A stretch of 51,050 bases of DNA from Candidatus Gastranaerophilales bacterium (lineage in GTDB: Bacteria; Cyanobacteriota; Vampirovibrionia; Gastranaerophilales; Gastranaerophilaceae): assembly GCA_944323875.1 (NCBI GenBank), contig CALUUH010000013.1, forward strand, positions 1 through 51,050, given 5' to 3'. A program made the position numbers and the translations under genes. This document shows positions 43,467-51,050 of this stretch, in pieces (position 1 is the stretch's first letter; each line of letters starts with the position of its first letter). Below the pieces are notes generated by a model. That model made no database searches. It was given only the letters and a program-made list of their open reading frames with translations, and was not told where the DNA came from.

Positions 43467-44426
43467 TTAGTCTTTTGCGTGTCCTGCTGTACCGAGAACA
43501 TCAATCATTTTGTGTTTAACCATTTCTTTAACAGCTGTTCTGCCAGGGCCCATGTATTCACGAGGGTCAAATTTTTCAGGATGTTCAATAAAGAATTCTC
43601 TGATTGTTGAAGTCATTGCTAATCTCAAGTCTGTATCAATGTTGATTTTAGCAACGCCGTGTTTAGAAGCATAGTTAAGCATATCTTCCGGAACACCTTG
43701 TGCATCAGGCAGGTTGCCTCCAAATTTATTACATTTTTCAACAAATTCTTTTGGAACTGATGAAGAACCGTGTAATACCAACGGATAATCATAACCAACA
43801 GCTGCATTAACTGCTTTTTTAATTGCTGCTAATCTTTCAAAGTCTAATTTAGCTTCGCCTTTGAATTTGTAAGCACCGTGAGAAGTACCGATAGCAACTG
43901 CTAAAGAATCACAGCCTGTTTCTTTAACAAATCTTGCAGCTTCTTCAGGATCTGTATATGTTGAATCTTTAGCGTGAACTTTAACATCGTCTTCAACACC
44001 TGCTAATTTACCGAGTTCAGCTTCAACTGAAACTCCGCGCGGATGAGCGTAGTCAACTACTTGTTTAGTTAATTTGATGTTTTCTTCCAGCGGGAATCTT
44101 GAACCGTCAATCATGACTGATGAGAAACCGCCGTCGATACATGCTTTACAAATTTCAAAATCAGCACCGTGATCTAAGTGCAAAGCAATAGGTACAGTAG
44201 TTGTAGCCAGAGCAGCTTCAACCAATTTAATTAAGTAAGTTTGGTTAGCGTATTTTCTCGCGCCTGCTGAAACTTGAAGAATGATAGGTGATTGAGTTTC
44301 TTCTGCAGCTTCTGCAATACCTTGTAAAATTTCCATGTTGTTAACGTTGTAAGCACCGATAGCATAACCGCCTGCGAGTGCTTTTTTGAACATTTCGCCT
44401 GTTCCAACTAATTTTCTTTCACTCAT
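43467..44426 (-). CDS. fba: Fructose-1,6-bisphosphate aldolase, class II
   Basis: A 319-residue zinc-dependent aldolase splitting fructose-1,6-bisphosphate into glyceraldehyde-3-phosphate and dihydroxyacetone phosphate. Zinc and catalytic residues lie in IALHLDHGADF (His83, Asp85, His86), further ligands in VEAELGKLAGVED and LVLHGSSSVPKE, and the NIDTDLR phosphate-binding segment is present. AAGGAG lies 7 nt before the ATG. It is a single-gene unit with a possible TATAAA -10 upstream. Confidence 0.95.
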   Translation of the reverse strand: MSERKLVGTGEMFKKALAGGYAIGAYNVNNMEILQGIAEAAEETQSPIILQVSAGARKYANQTYLIKLVEAALATTTVPIALHLDHGADFEICKACIDGGFSSVMIDGSRFPLEENIKLTKQVVDYAHPRGVSVEAELGKLAGVEDDVKVHAKDSTYTDPEEAARFVKETGCDSLAVAIGTSHGAYKFKGEAKLDFERLAAIKKAVNAAVGYDYPLVLHGSSSVPKEFVEKCNKFGGNLPDAQGVPEDMLNYASKHGVAKINIDTDLRLAMTSTIREFFIEHPEKFDPREYMGPGRTAVKEMVKHKMIDVLGTAGHAKD

Positions 44427-44586
44427 TTGAGTTCTCCTTCTTAATTTGTAAAATATTTACACACTACGAATTTATAACAAACAAAGAATTAATTCAAGTG
44501 AATAACTTTATGGCAAAAATAAATTTCATCTTTTATAACCGGTTAACTTAATACGGGTTAAATATATAGTTCACCTTTTGGACTAT

Positions 44587-44615
44587 TTTATAATCTGTCG
44601 ATTTTATGATATTGT
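44587..44615 (+). promoter_or_regulatory. Promoter of the peptide importer; leaderless start predicted
   Basis: TTTATA at 44587-44592 and TATTGT at 44610-44615 are 17 nt apart, with TGA forming an extended -10. The -10 box ends 6 nt before the ATG at 44622, so the transcript likely begins at the start codon, and there is no Shine-Dalgarno sequence. Confidence 0.55.
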
Positions 44616-44621
44616 AATTTT

Positions 44622-46469
44622 ATGAAGAGAATTTTTTATATTATCTTTATTCTGGCTGTTGTAATTTTTTTGACAAAAGCCTGTATAAGAAGGGATATTC
44701 CGCAAAATAACGATTTAGGGCTCAGACCAAAAGCCGAAATTATGGATGTTATATATCCGGCCGATCAAAAAACAGTTACAATAGACGGGGTAGATTTTCT
44801 TCAATCGCAGGCTCCAATCGGGAAATTCGGCGGTGCACTGATCGCTTCGACTATCGGAGAGGGCCCGAAAACTTTTAACCCTTTCAATTCAAAAGATAAT
44901 ATTTCTTCTCAGATGTCAGAAGTTATGTATGACGGGCTGTTGACGACACATCCTGTCACAGGGCGGCCTATACCAAAACTGGCAAAGTCTTTTGAAATAC
45001 AGAACGGGACAGATTATATTATTCATTTAAGACACGGGATTAAATGGTCAGACGGCAAGCCGATTACCGCTGACGATGTTGTTTTTACATGGCGCGATAT
45101 TATATTCGGCGGGTATGGCAATACTTCAATTCGTGACAGTGTGGTAATTGACGGTAAATTGCCGGTTGTTTATAAACTGGATGATTATACGGTAAAATTT
45201 GTAACGCCTCAGCCGTTTGCTCCGTTTGTTTCGCTTCTTTCTTCACCAATTGCGCCAAAACATATTTATCAGCCGGCTGTCAAAAAAGGAAAGGCTTATT
45301 TTGATACTTTTCAATCCACTAACGCTGATCCGAAATCTTTTGTAACCTCCGGAGCGTTTAAGCTTAAAGAGTATGTACCGGCTCAACGTGCTGTATTTGA
45401 ACGTAATCCTGACTATTATATGATTAATACCGATAATCAAAAACTGCCTTATCTGGAAAAACTTGTATATCTAATCGTCGGTGATATAAACAATGAGGTT
45501 TTAAAATTTGAAGGCGGGGAACTTGATGTAATAGGACTCAGAGGGGCAAATGTCGCCCGCTTTAAAGAACTGGAAAAACATTCTGACTTTACTATTTATA
45601 ACATAGGGCCTGATACCGGAACTATGTATCTGGCAATGAATTTGAACACCAGACGCAACGATAAGGGTAATTTTTATGTAGAGCCGGTAAAACAAATCTG
45701 GTTTCAGGATAAAAACTTCCGTACGGCTGTGGATTATGCTATAGACAGAAAAAATATGGTATTAAATATTGCAAACGGGCTTGCTCAGCCGCTTTTTACG
45801 GCTGAAAGCCTTAATTCAATTTTCCTGAACAAAGAATTAAAACCGTACGAAAGAGACTTGAACAAATCTCGTGAATTATTGAAAAAATCAGGGTTTTACC
45901 AGGATAAAAAAGGAAAACTATATGACAAATTCGGACACAGAGTTGAGTTTAATCTCGTTACAAATGCCGGTAACACAGAGCGCGAAGCAATAGGCGTCAT
46001 GGTAAAACAAGATCTTGAGGATTTAGGCATGAAAGTGAATTTTAAGCCTATTGAATTTAACTCGCTGGTAAACAAACTCGTTTCAACACTTGACTGGGAT
46101 ATGGTAATCATGGGATTTACCGGCTCGCCTCTTGAACCTAACGGCGGAAAAAATGTCTGGCTTTCGGACGGAACATTACATGTTTTCAATATGCGGCTAG
46201 AAAAAGACCAAAATTCAAAACGCTTTGACTGGGAAAAACGGATTGATTATCTGTTTACTCAAGGCGCACTGGCAACTGATTTTGAAGAACGTAAAAAGTT
46301 TTACGATGAGTATCAGGAAATTGTTTATAATGAAAAGCCGATGATATATATTTATTCACCGCTTAGAATTTATGCGATAAGAAATAAATTCAAAAATATA
46401 TTCCCGACATCACTCGGCGGTATAACTTATAATCTGGAAGAAATTTATATAAATAAGGAGGATAAATAA
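44622..46469 (+). CDS. Peptide-type ABC transporter substrate-binding protein
   Basis: A 615-residue SBP_bac_5 family protein, longer than the usual 500-550. The N-terminus is a signal with a possible lipobox (LTKA-C21), so it is probably a lipoprotein in the periplasm. Family motifs: GPKTFNPFNSKDN, MYDGLLTTHPVTGRPIPKLAKSFE, YIIHLRHGIKWSDGKPITADDVVFTW and FRTAVDYAIDRKNMV. It delivers peptides or similar solutes to the two permeases that follow. It overlaps the first permease gene by 1 nt. The upstream promoter suggests a leaderless message. Confidence 0.88.
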   Translation: MKRIFYIIFILAVVIFLTKACIRRDIPQNNDLGLRPKAEIMDVIYPADQKTVTIDGVDFLQSQAPIGKFGGALIASTIGEGPKTFNPFNSKDNISSQMSEVMYDGLLTTHPVTGRPIPKLAKSFEIQNGTDYIIHLRHGIKWSDGKPITADDVVFTWRDIIFGGYGNTSIRDSVVIDGKLPVVYKLDDYTVKFVTPQPFAPFVSLLSSPIAPKHIYQPAVKKGKAYFDTFQSTNADPKSFVTSGAFKLKEYVPAQRAVFERNPDYYMINTDNQKLPYLEKLVYLIVGDINNEVLKFEGGELDVIGLRGANVARFKELEKHSDFTIYNIGPDTGTMYLAMNLNTRRNDKGNFYVEPVKQIWFQDKNFRTAVDYAIDRKNMVLNIANGLAQPLFTAESLNSIFLNKELKPYERDLNKSRELLKKSGFYQDKKGKLYDKFGHRVEFNLVTNAGNTEREAIGVMVKQDLEDLGMKVNFKPIEFNSLVNKLVSTLDWDMVIMGFTGSPLEPNGGKNVWLSDGTLHVFNMRLEKDQNSKRFDWEKRIDYLFTQGALATDFEERKKFYDEYQEIVYNEKPMIYIYSPLRIYAIRNKFKNIFPTSLGGITYNLEEIYINKEDK

Positions 46470-47452
46470 TGGAAATCCTCAAATATATTTTCAAACGTAT
46501 ATTGCAGACAATACCACTTTTAATAATAGTATCGTTAATCAGTTTTTTCATTATCAGGCTTTCCCCTGTCGATCCGCTTGCGGAATTACGACTTAATCCT
46601 TCTGTATCAAAAGAGACTTTGCAGCGAGAAACCGAGCGTCTGGGGCTGGACAAACCAATAATCGTCCAGTACGGCAAGTGGGCAAAAGCATTTGTGCAGG
46701 GTGATTTAGGAATAACTTCCAACGGAGAACTCGTAAGCGCAAAATTAAAGGAACGTATCCCGAATACATTATTACTAACTGTAATTGTAATATTTTTATC
46801 GTGGAGCGTGGGTGTACCGCTCGGTATAGTTGCAGCAATAAATTGGAAATCACCGCTTGACAGGCTGTTGACTGTTTTAACAAGTATCGGCATGGCAATA
46901 CCGTCATTTTTCTTTGCTGTTTTGTTGTTAATACTTGCTGTGAAAACCGGCTGGTTTCCTGTGGGCGGCCTGACTTCTTCAAACTTTCTTGAGATGAGTT
47001 TTGGCGAAAAAGTTTTTGATATTACAAAACATTTAGTATTGCCTGTAACGGTTTTATTTACTCTGTCACTTGCCGGCTTGCAAAGACAAATGAGGGCAAA
47101 TCTTCTGGATGTGCTGGACAGTGACTATGTGAAATTTGCCCGTGCAAAAGGGTTAAGTGAATTTAAAGTAATCTTTAAGCACGCATTGCGTAATGCAATT
47201 AACCCGATGATTACATTATTAGGGTTTGAATTTGCAGGGCTTTTAAGCGGCGCGGCACTTACGGAATACGTCTTTCAATATCCGGGATTAGGCCGTTTAA
47301 TTCTTGAGGCTGTTCTGAAATCCGATATAAACCTTGTAATGGCGTCATTAATGATGGGGGCAATAATGCTTGTACTCGGAAATTTAATCGCCGATATCCT
47401 CCTGATAATCACTGATCCGCGTATCAGGCAAAAGAATGGAGGACAGGCATGA
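46469..47452 (+). CDS. Peptide ABC transporter permease, DppB-like
   Basis: A 327-residue inner-membrane permease with six helices. The N-terminal helix (IFKRILQTIPLLIIVSLISFFIIR), the LGLDKPIIVQYGKW segment and the cytoplasmic EAA loop (YVKFARAKGLSEFKVIFKHALRNAINPMIT) are typical. The start codon overlaps the preceding stop (TAATG) and follows a strong AAGGAGG. It overlaps the next gene by 4 nt. Confidence 0.92.
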   Translation: MEILKYIFKRILQTIPLLIIVSLISFFIIRLSPVDPLAELRLNPSVSKETLQRETERLGLDKPIIVQYGKWAKAFVQGDLGITSNGELVSAKLKERIPNTLLLTVIVIFLSWSVGVPLGIVAAINWKSPLDRLLTVLTSIGMAIPSFFFAVLLLILAVKTGWFPVGGLTSSNFLEMSFGEKVFDITKHLVLPVTVLFTLSLAGLQRQMRANLLDVLDSDYVKFARAKGLSEFKVIFKHALRNAINPMITLLGFEFAGLLSGAALTEYVFQYPGLGRLILEAVLKSDINLVMASLMMGAIMLVLGNLIADILLIITDPRIRQKNGGQA

Positions 47453-48516
47453 TTAGAGATTTGTTTAAGCAGTTGATGAAAGATAAGTTTGCAAAAATTG
47501 CATTGATATTGCTTGGCATAATTTATTTTATGCTTTTGTTTGCCGATATAATTGCGCCTTATACAAAGGATTTTTCTGACAGAAGTATGGCTTATGTGCC
47601 GCCTTCTCAAATATTTACCATTGATGAAAACGGAAAATTATCGCGGCCTTACACATATAATTACAAACGCGACTTTGACATGAACAATTTGCGTATTGTT
47701 TATAGTTTAGACAGAAGCCAAAAGCATTATTTGAGATTTTGGGCAAAAGGAGAACCGTATAAATTTCTTGGTTTAATTCCTATGCAAAGACATTTAGTCT
47801 CAACGGATAAAGACGGGAGATTGTTTTTGCTGGGCACTGATATAAACGGCCGTGACGTGTTTTCGCGTATTCTGTTCGGCGGTAGAATTTCAATGACAAT
47901 CGGATTTCTGGCATTGTTTGTTCTGTTCCCGATAGGTCTTTTGTATGGCGGTATCGCCGGATATTTCGGCGGTAAGGTAGACGCTGTAATGATGCGTTTT
48001 GCAGAAGCAGTTATGTCTATTCCGAGTTTTTATCTGTTAATAATTTTGGCGTCAATACTGCCGGCCGGCATGACAAGCATACAGAGGTTTATTTTGATAG
48101 TTGTAATTCTTGCCTTGATTGGCTGGGCCGGATTTGCAAGGGTTGTCAGAGGCATGGTTTTGTCTGTAAAAAATCAGGAGTTTGTACAGGCTGCAAAATC
48201 CATTGGCGCCTCCAGAGTTCGAATAATCGTAAAACATATTCTGCCGCAGACAACAAGTTTTGTAATAGTTGCAATGACTTTGTCTGTGCCGTCTTACATC
48301 TTGTCAGAGTCAGGCTTAAGCTTTTTGGGGCTCGGGATACAGCAGCCTGATGCAAGCTGGGGAAATATGTTAAAAGAGGCACAGGAATATACAAATATAA
48401 TTTATCGCCCTTGGCTTTTGACACCTGGATTTTTGATATTTATTGCTGTTCTGTCATTTAATCTGATAGGCGATGCCGTAAGAGATATTTTGGACCCGAA
48501 AAGCAAAGTCCGTTGA
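47449..48516 (+). CDS. Peptide ABC transporter permease, DppC-like
   Basis: A 355-residue partner permease. After the first helix there is a roughly 100-residue periplasmic insert (PPSQIFTIDENGKLSRPYTY...), seen in a subgroup of these permeases, then the conserved LLGTDINGRDVFSRILFGGR, and the EAA loop EFVQAAKSIGASRVRIIVKHILPQT. The ATGA overlap couples it to the DppB-like gene. No ATPase genes follow, so DppD/F-type subunits must be encoded elsewhere. Confidence 0.92.
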   Translation: MIRDLFKQLMKDKFAKIALILLGIIYFMLLFADIIAPYTKDFSDRSMAYVPPSQIFTIDENGKLSRPYTYNYKRDFDMNNLRIVYSLDRSQKHYLRFWAKGEPYKFLGLIPMQRHLVSTDKDGRLFLLGTDINGRDVFSRILFGGRISMTIGFLALFVLFPIGLLYGGIAGYFGGKVDAVMMRFAEAVMSIPSFYLLIILASILPAGMTSIQRFILIVVILALIGWAGFARVVRGMVLSVKNQEFVQAAKSIGASRVRIIVKHILPQTTSFVIVAMTLSVPSYILSESGLSFLGLGIQQPDASWGNMLKEAQEYTNIIYRPWLLTPGFLIFIAVLSFNLIGDAVRDILDPKSKVR

Positions 48517-48579
48517 TAGATTTTAAAAAAGAGACGGCAGGCGGACGCAATTTTTTTCTTGTTCCGGTTTTATAACGGT

Positions 48580-49218
48580 ATGCAAAACAACAATATCTCA
48601 TTTACCTCAAAAATCCAATTTGTTCCGTGGAAAACATTTACTTCTAAAAAGCCGATGCAGAATGAAATTCTGTATTTTCACAACACCCCGAATATTCTAA
48701 AGGCGGACGAATTTTATTCATTGGATATCAGAACCTGTACGGGCGGCGGTTTGACCAAACCTTCAACCGCTGAAGCAGAAGGTTTTCATTTCTGGGATGA
48801 TAAAACTACACAGAAAAAAGCTAATGATAACGTAATCTCCTTAATCCGTTTTGTAAAAAATCCTGAAAGAGGCCTGATTTTGGGAGGAAAAAGGCTTGAA
48901 TCAAATCCGCTGTCAGTACCTTTATACTATAAGTTCCGCAATATGATAGCAGATAGAGTAAAAAATTTAACGGAGTTTAGTATTCATAGATATGAGGACA
49001 GCCAGACGCATTACCGCTACGATACAAAAAATGATACCTGGACTATTTGTACTGAGTACAGAAAAACCGATAAAAGTCCTCAGCGCGCCGTAAACAGTCT
49101 CGGCACTCTTAAAAAGGCATTTGAAAAAATTTCAATAGCACCCGGTGACAGATTATTTATCGGAGAAAAAGAAATTAAACCGCAAGATGCCCCGGAACTT
49201 TTTCAGAAAAAAGTATGA
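48580..49218 (+). CDS. Protein of unknown function with N-terminal ISFTSKI motif
   Basis: A 212-residue soluble protein without signal peptide or membrane helix. It starts MQNNNISFTSKIQFVPW; from memory, many proteins in the suggested clade share an ISFTSKI-type N-terminus of unknown meaning. The rest is mixed alpha/beta and polar, with two cysteines. The start at 48580 is preferred over an upstream TTG at 48559 because it places the motif at the N-terminus; the ribosome-binding site is weak in either case. It is monocistronic, 63 nt after the permease gene. Confidence 0.65.
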   Translation: MQNNNISFTSKIQFVPWKTFTSKKPMQNEILYFHNTPNILKADEFYSLDIRTCTGGGLTKPSTAEAEGFHFWDDKTTQKKANDNVISLIRFVKNPERGLILGGKRLESNPLSVPLYYKFRNMIADRVKNLTEFSIHRYEDSQTHYRYDTKNDTWTICTEYRKTDKSPQRAVNSLGTLKKAFEKISIAPGDRLFIGEKEIKPQDAPELFQKKV

Positions 49219-49246
49219 ATAGGGTTTAATGAAGCATAGCCAAGCT

Positions 49247-50968
49247 TTATTTTATGATAATTTCTTCTATCTGGTTTTCCGGAGTCGGCTTAACATATAT
49301 ATGGCCGCTAATAAGTACACGTCCGTCATCTAAAACATATAATATCTTATTTCCGGAATGATTATATTTTAACTTTTTAGATGTTTCTTTGAATGTTTGT
49401 TTTAAAGGATCGTATATGAGTAAATCGTTTGCATACTTAGCTCTTTTATATGATTTTTTTGAAATATATTGACCGCCGGCGATTAAAATTCGGCCATCTT
49501 TTAATACGGCCGCGTCATAACCTTCTCTCAGATATTTATTATTTCGGTTAACATTTATTTCTTCAAAAGAATTATCTTCCGGATTAAAAATAGTCAGATA
49601 AGGTGCCGGATAAACTGTAACAAATTTGTCATCAGAAATTCTGAATCCATGTGTTTTCCCTATCCCATCTTCTTGTTTATAATGAGCTTTTTCACAAAGA
49701 ATAAGAACACGGCCATCAGGAAGCAATGACAATTTTATATTTCTGATATAGTCATGTAATGTAAAATTTAGGGGTATCTTAGTAAATACATCTTTTTTCG
49801 GATCATAAATTTCAGCAAAATTATCCGGAAAATCTTTATCAAACATTCCGCCTAAGACAAAAATTTTTCCGTCATTTAATAAAAGTACTTCTGCATTAGT
49901 TCTGTCTACATGCAAATCTGCTGACGGGATAATTGTATTATTGTTTAAATCCAGAATAAAAGTTCTATTATATTTATCAAAGATACCACCAATGAACATT
50001 ACTTTGTTATTTGGCATTTCCACCATTGCATTATTAACATCGGGAATTAGTGGAATAGATATTTGTGAGATTATTTCATTTTTTATCGGTGAGTATATCA
50101 TAACCATAGATTTAGCTTCAGATAGATATTTACTTCTATCCTGCGGGATAATATTTTGTCTTATCAGGATATTCCCGTTTTTAAGCGAAAAAATATTAGT
50201 ATCAATGCTCATATTATCTGTATAATCAGTATCAGGGGAAATATTATATTCGTTTACAAGTTTGTGCTTTTTCAAGTCATATACAAAAAGTTTGTCTCTG
50301 TTCAAAAAGCAAATTCTATCATCCGGCATGAGGTTAATCAAATTTTCACCAAATCCGTAACGATAATAATCGTATATTTCGGAGAATGCACTTATTTCAA
50401 CTGCTGTTGCTGTTGAATAATTCATCGTGTTACATAATACCGGACAAAGAATAATTATGAAAAATAAAAATGTTGAGAACAGAGGTTTTTGAAGGCACGC
50501 TGAAATTTTTCCACCTGTTTTTTGGAATTTATGTGAACTAAAAATTTTATATAAAATAATGTTTGTCAAAAAATATACAACGAAAGCAGTGATAGTTCTA
50601 AGTATATTTTGTATTATAATGACCAAAGCGATTTGTATCCCGTAATAAACGATAGTCAGAGATGCAAACAGGGCATTTTTTAAAGCCAGGATTACGGTAA
50701 TGATATCTTTAGCGAAGAAGAATAAAAGGATGTAGAATGCAAATATAAAACATTCTTTAAGGGTGGCTTTTTTGTTAAAAGTCAACATATTAAGTGCAGA
50801 TATTATGGCTGTAATCAGCGCTATAAGATATAGTCCCTGTATGAATAGTATATCTTTAAATACAAATACAGATGAAAATACAATAAGTGCAGATAAAACC
50901 TGTTTCTTTAAAATGCTGGAATAAATTTCATAGCATATACCGGAAATTTTATCCAAAAAGATATTCAT
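49247..50968 (-). CDS. Membrane-anchored kelch-like beta-propeller protein
   Basis: A 573-residue protein. Residues 1-190 contain about five to six hydrophobic helices (for example SALIVFSSVFVFKDILFIQGLYLIALITAI in two segments, and FSTFLFFIIILCPVLCN). Residues 200-573 carry kelch-like blades: NKVMFIGGIFDKYNRTFILDL, GKIFVLGGMFDKDF...AEIYDP, GRVLILCE, GRILIAGGQY...LLIYDP and GRVLISGHIYV. The propeller probably lies outside the cytoplasm and binds protein or sugar ligands. GGAGG 6 nt before the ATG sets the start. The 82 nt beyond it, to the window edge, show nothing further. Confidence 0.78.
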   Translation of the reverse strand: MNIFLDKISGICYEIYSSILKKQVLSALIVFSSVFVFKDILFIQGLYLIALITAIISALNMLTFNKKATLKECFIFAFYILLFFFAKDIITVILALKNALFASLTIVYYGIQIALVIIIQNILRTITAFVVYFLTNIILYKIFSSHKFQKTGGKISACLQKPLFSTFLFFIIILCPVLCNTMNYSTATAVEISAFSEIYDYYRYGFGENLINLMPDDRICFLNRDKLFVYDLKKHKLVNEYNISPDTDYTDNMSIDTNIFSLKNGNILIRQNIIPQDRSKYLSEAKSMVMIYSPIKNEIISQISIPLIPDVNNAMVEMPNNKVMFIGGIFDKYNRTFILDLNNNTIIPSADLHVDRTNAEVLLLNDGKIFVLGGMFDKDFPDNFAEIYDPKKDVFTKIPLNFTLHDYIRNIKLSLLPDGRVLILCEKAHYKQEDGIGKTHGFRISDDKFVTVYPAPYLTIFNPEDNSFEEINVNRNNKYLREGYDAAVLKDGRILIAGGQYISKKSYKRAKYANDLLIYDPLKQTFKETSKKLKYNHSGNKILYVLDDGRVLISGHIYVKPTPENQIEEIIIK

Positions 50969-51050
50969 AATCAGCCTCCGTTTTTATGTATCATTTAGCC
51001 TTGAAATATATTAGAATATTACTACCATTTACCGTAATGCATTTTTTGTT

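Overview
The window looks like a chromosomal segment of an AT-rich, Gram-negative-type anaerobic or fermentative bacterium. I think a gut Melainabacteria/Gastranaerophilales-like member of the non-photosynthetic cyanobacterial sister lineages is most likely. This placement is an inference from memory of protein style (pilin N-termini ending in A-FTLAEVLITL, a protein opening with an ISFTSKI motif, TonB/ExbBD and OmpA-like envelope genes, PPi-dependent phosphofructokinase, 2-oxoacid:ferredoxin oxidoreductase); no search was run. No phage, IS element, CRISPR array or plasmid module is visible. Most of the window is ordinary housekeeping chromosome, with several unusual intergenic and repetitive elements set into it.

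Layout. 1-560: end of a ribosomal block on the minus strand (infA, rpmJ, then a structured leader for a gene just off the left edge, probably rpsM). 965-2518: a secreted GH13 amylase-like protein. 2567-7804: a 1745-residue internally duplicated coiled-coil and hydrophobic protein. 7983-14298: trxA, a DnaQ-like exonuclease with an OPA-family transporter, a cytoplasmic histidine kinase, and gmk-coaBC-nif3. 14295-16063: a pseudopilin, an XRE regulator, tRNA-Gln and a tandem 184/185-bp repeat built from tRNA-tail and terminator sequence. 16160-20991: an envelope energisation cluster (two secreted proteins, TonB, ExbB, two ExbDs, a 45-residue small protein). 21125-30762: PPi-phosphofructokinase, a GlcD-type FAD oxidase and a 2162-residue coiled-coil giant. 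30945-33571: a four-subunit 2-oxoacid:ferredoxin oxidoreductase. 33648-35858: a small coiled-coil protein, a broken XRE regulator beside paired palindromes, a second pseudopilin and an OmpA-like protein. 35984-37198: a MarR/CDF metal-efflux pair. 37377-41941: grpE, dnaJ, a secreted beta-propeller, an O-methyltransferase and nadK. 42143-44426: ftsZ and class II aldolase. 44622-48516: a peptide-type ABC importer (binding protein plus two permeases, no ATPases). 48580-50968: a clade-type hypothetical protein and a membrane-anchored kelch-like protein.

How it fits together. Amylase, a sugar-phosphate-type antiporter, PPi-PFK, aldolase, ferredoxin-linked 2-oxoacid oxidation and peptide import suggest a fermentative saccharolytic and peptidolytic lifestyle. 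TonB/ExbBD and OmpA-like proteins imply an outer membrane.

The most interesting items are: (i) the 352-nt exbB-exbD spacer, which carries two hairpin repeats and a 41-bp direct repeat, each copy containing a Shine-Dalgarno-like site and a 7-codon mini-ORF that chains through ATGA overlaps toward exbD; (ii) several promoters whose -10 box ends exactly 6 nt before an ATG, predicting leaderless mRNAs, including a near-symmetric divergent pair sharing TATAATTATA between a histidine kinase and gmk; (iii) a 2162-residue protein with a run of 21-residue repeats; (iv) the duplicated coiled-coil/hydrophobic-module protein; and (v) the tandem tRNA-tail repeat.
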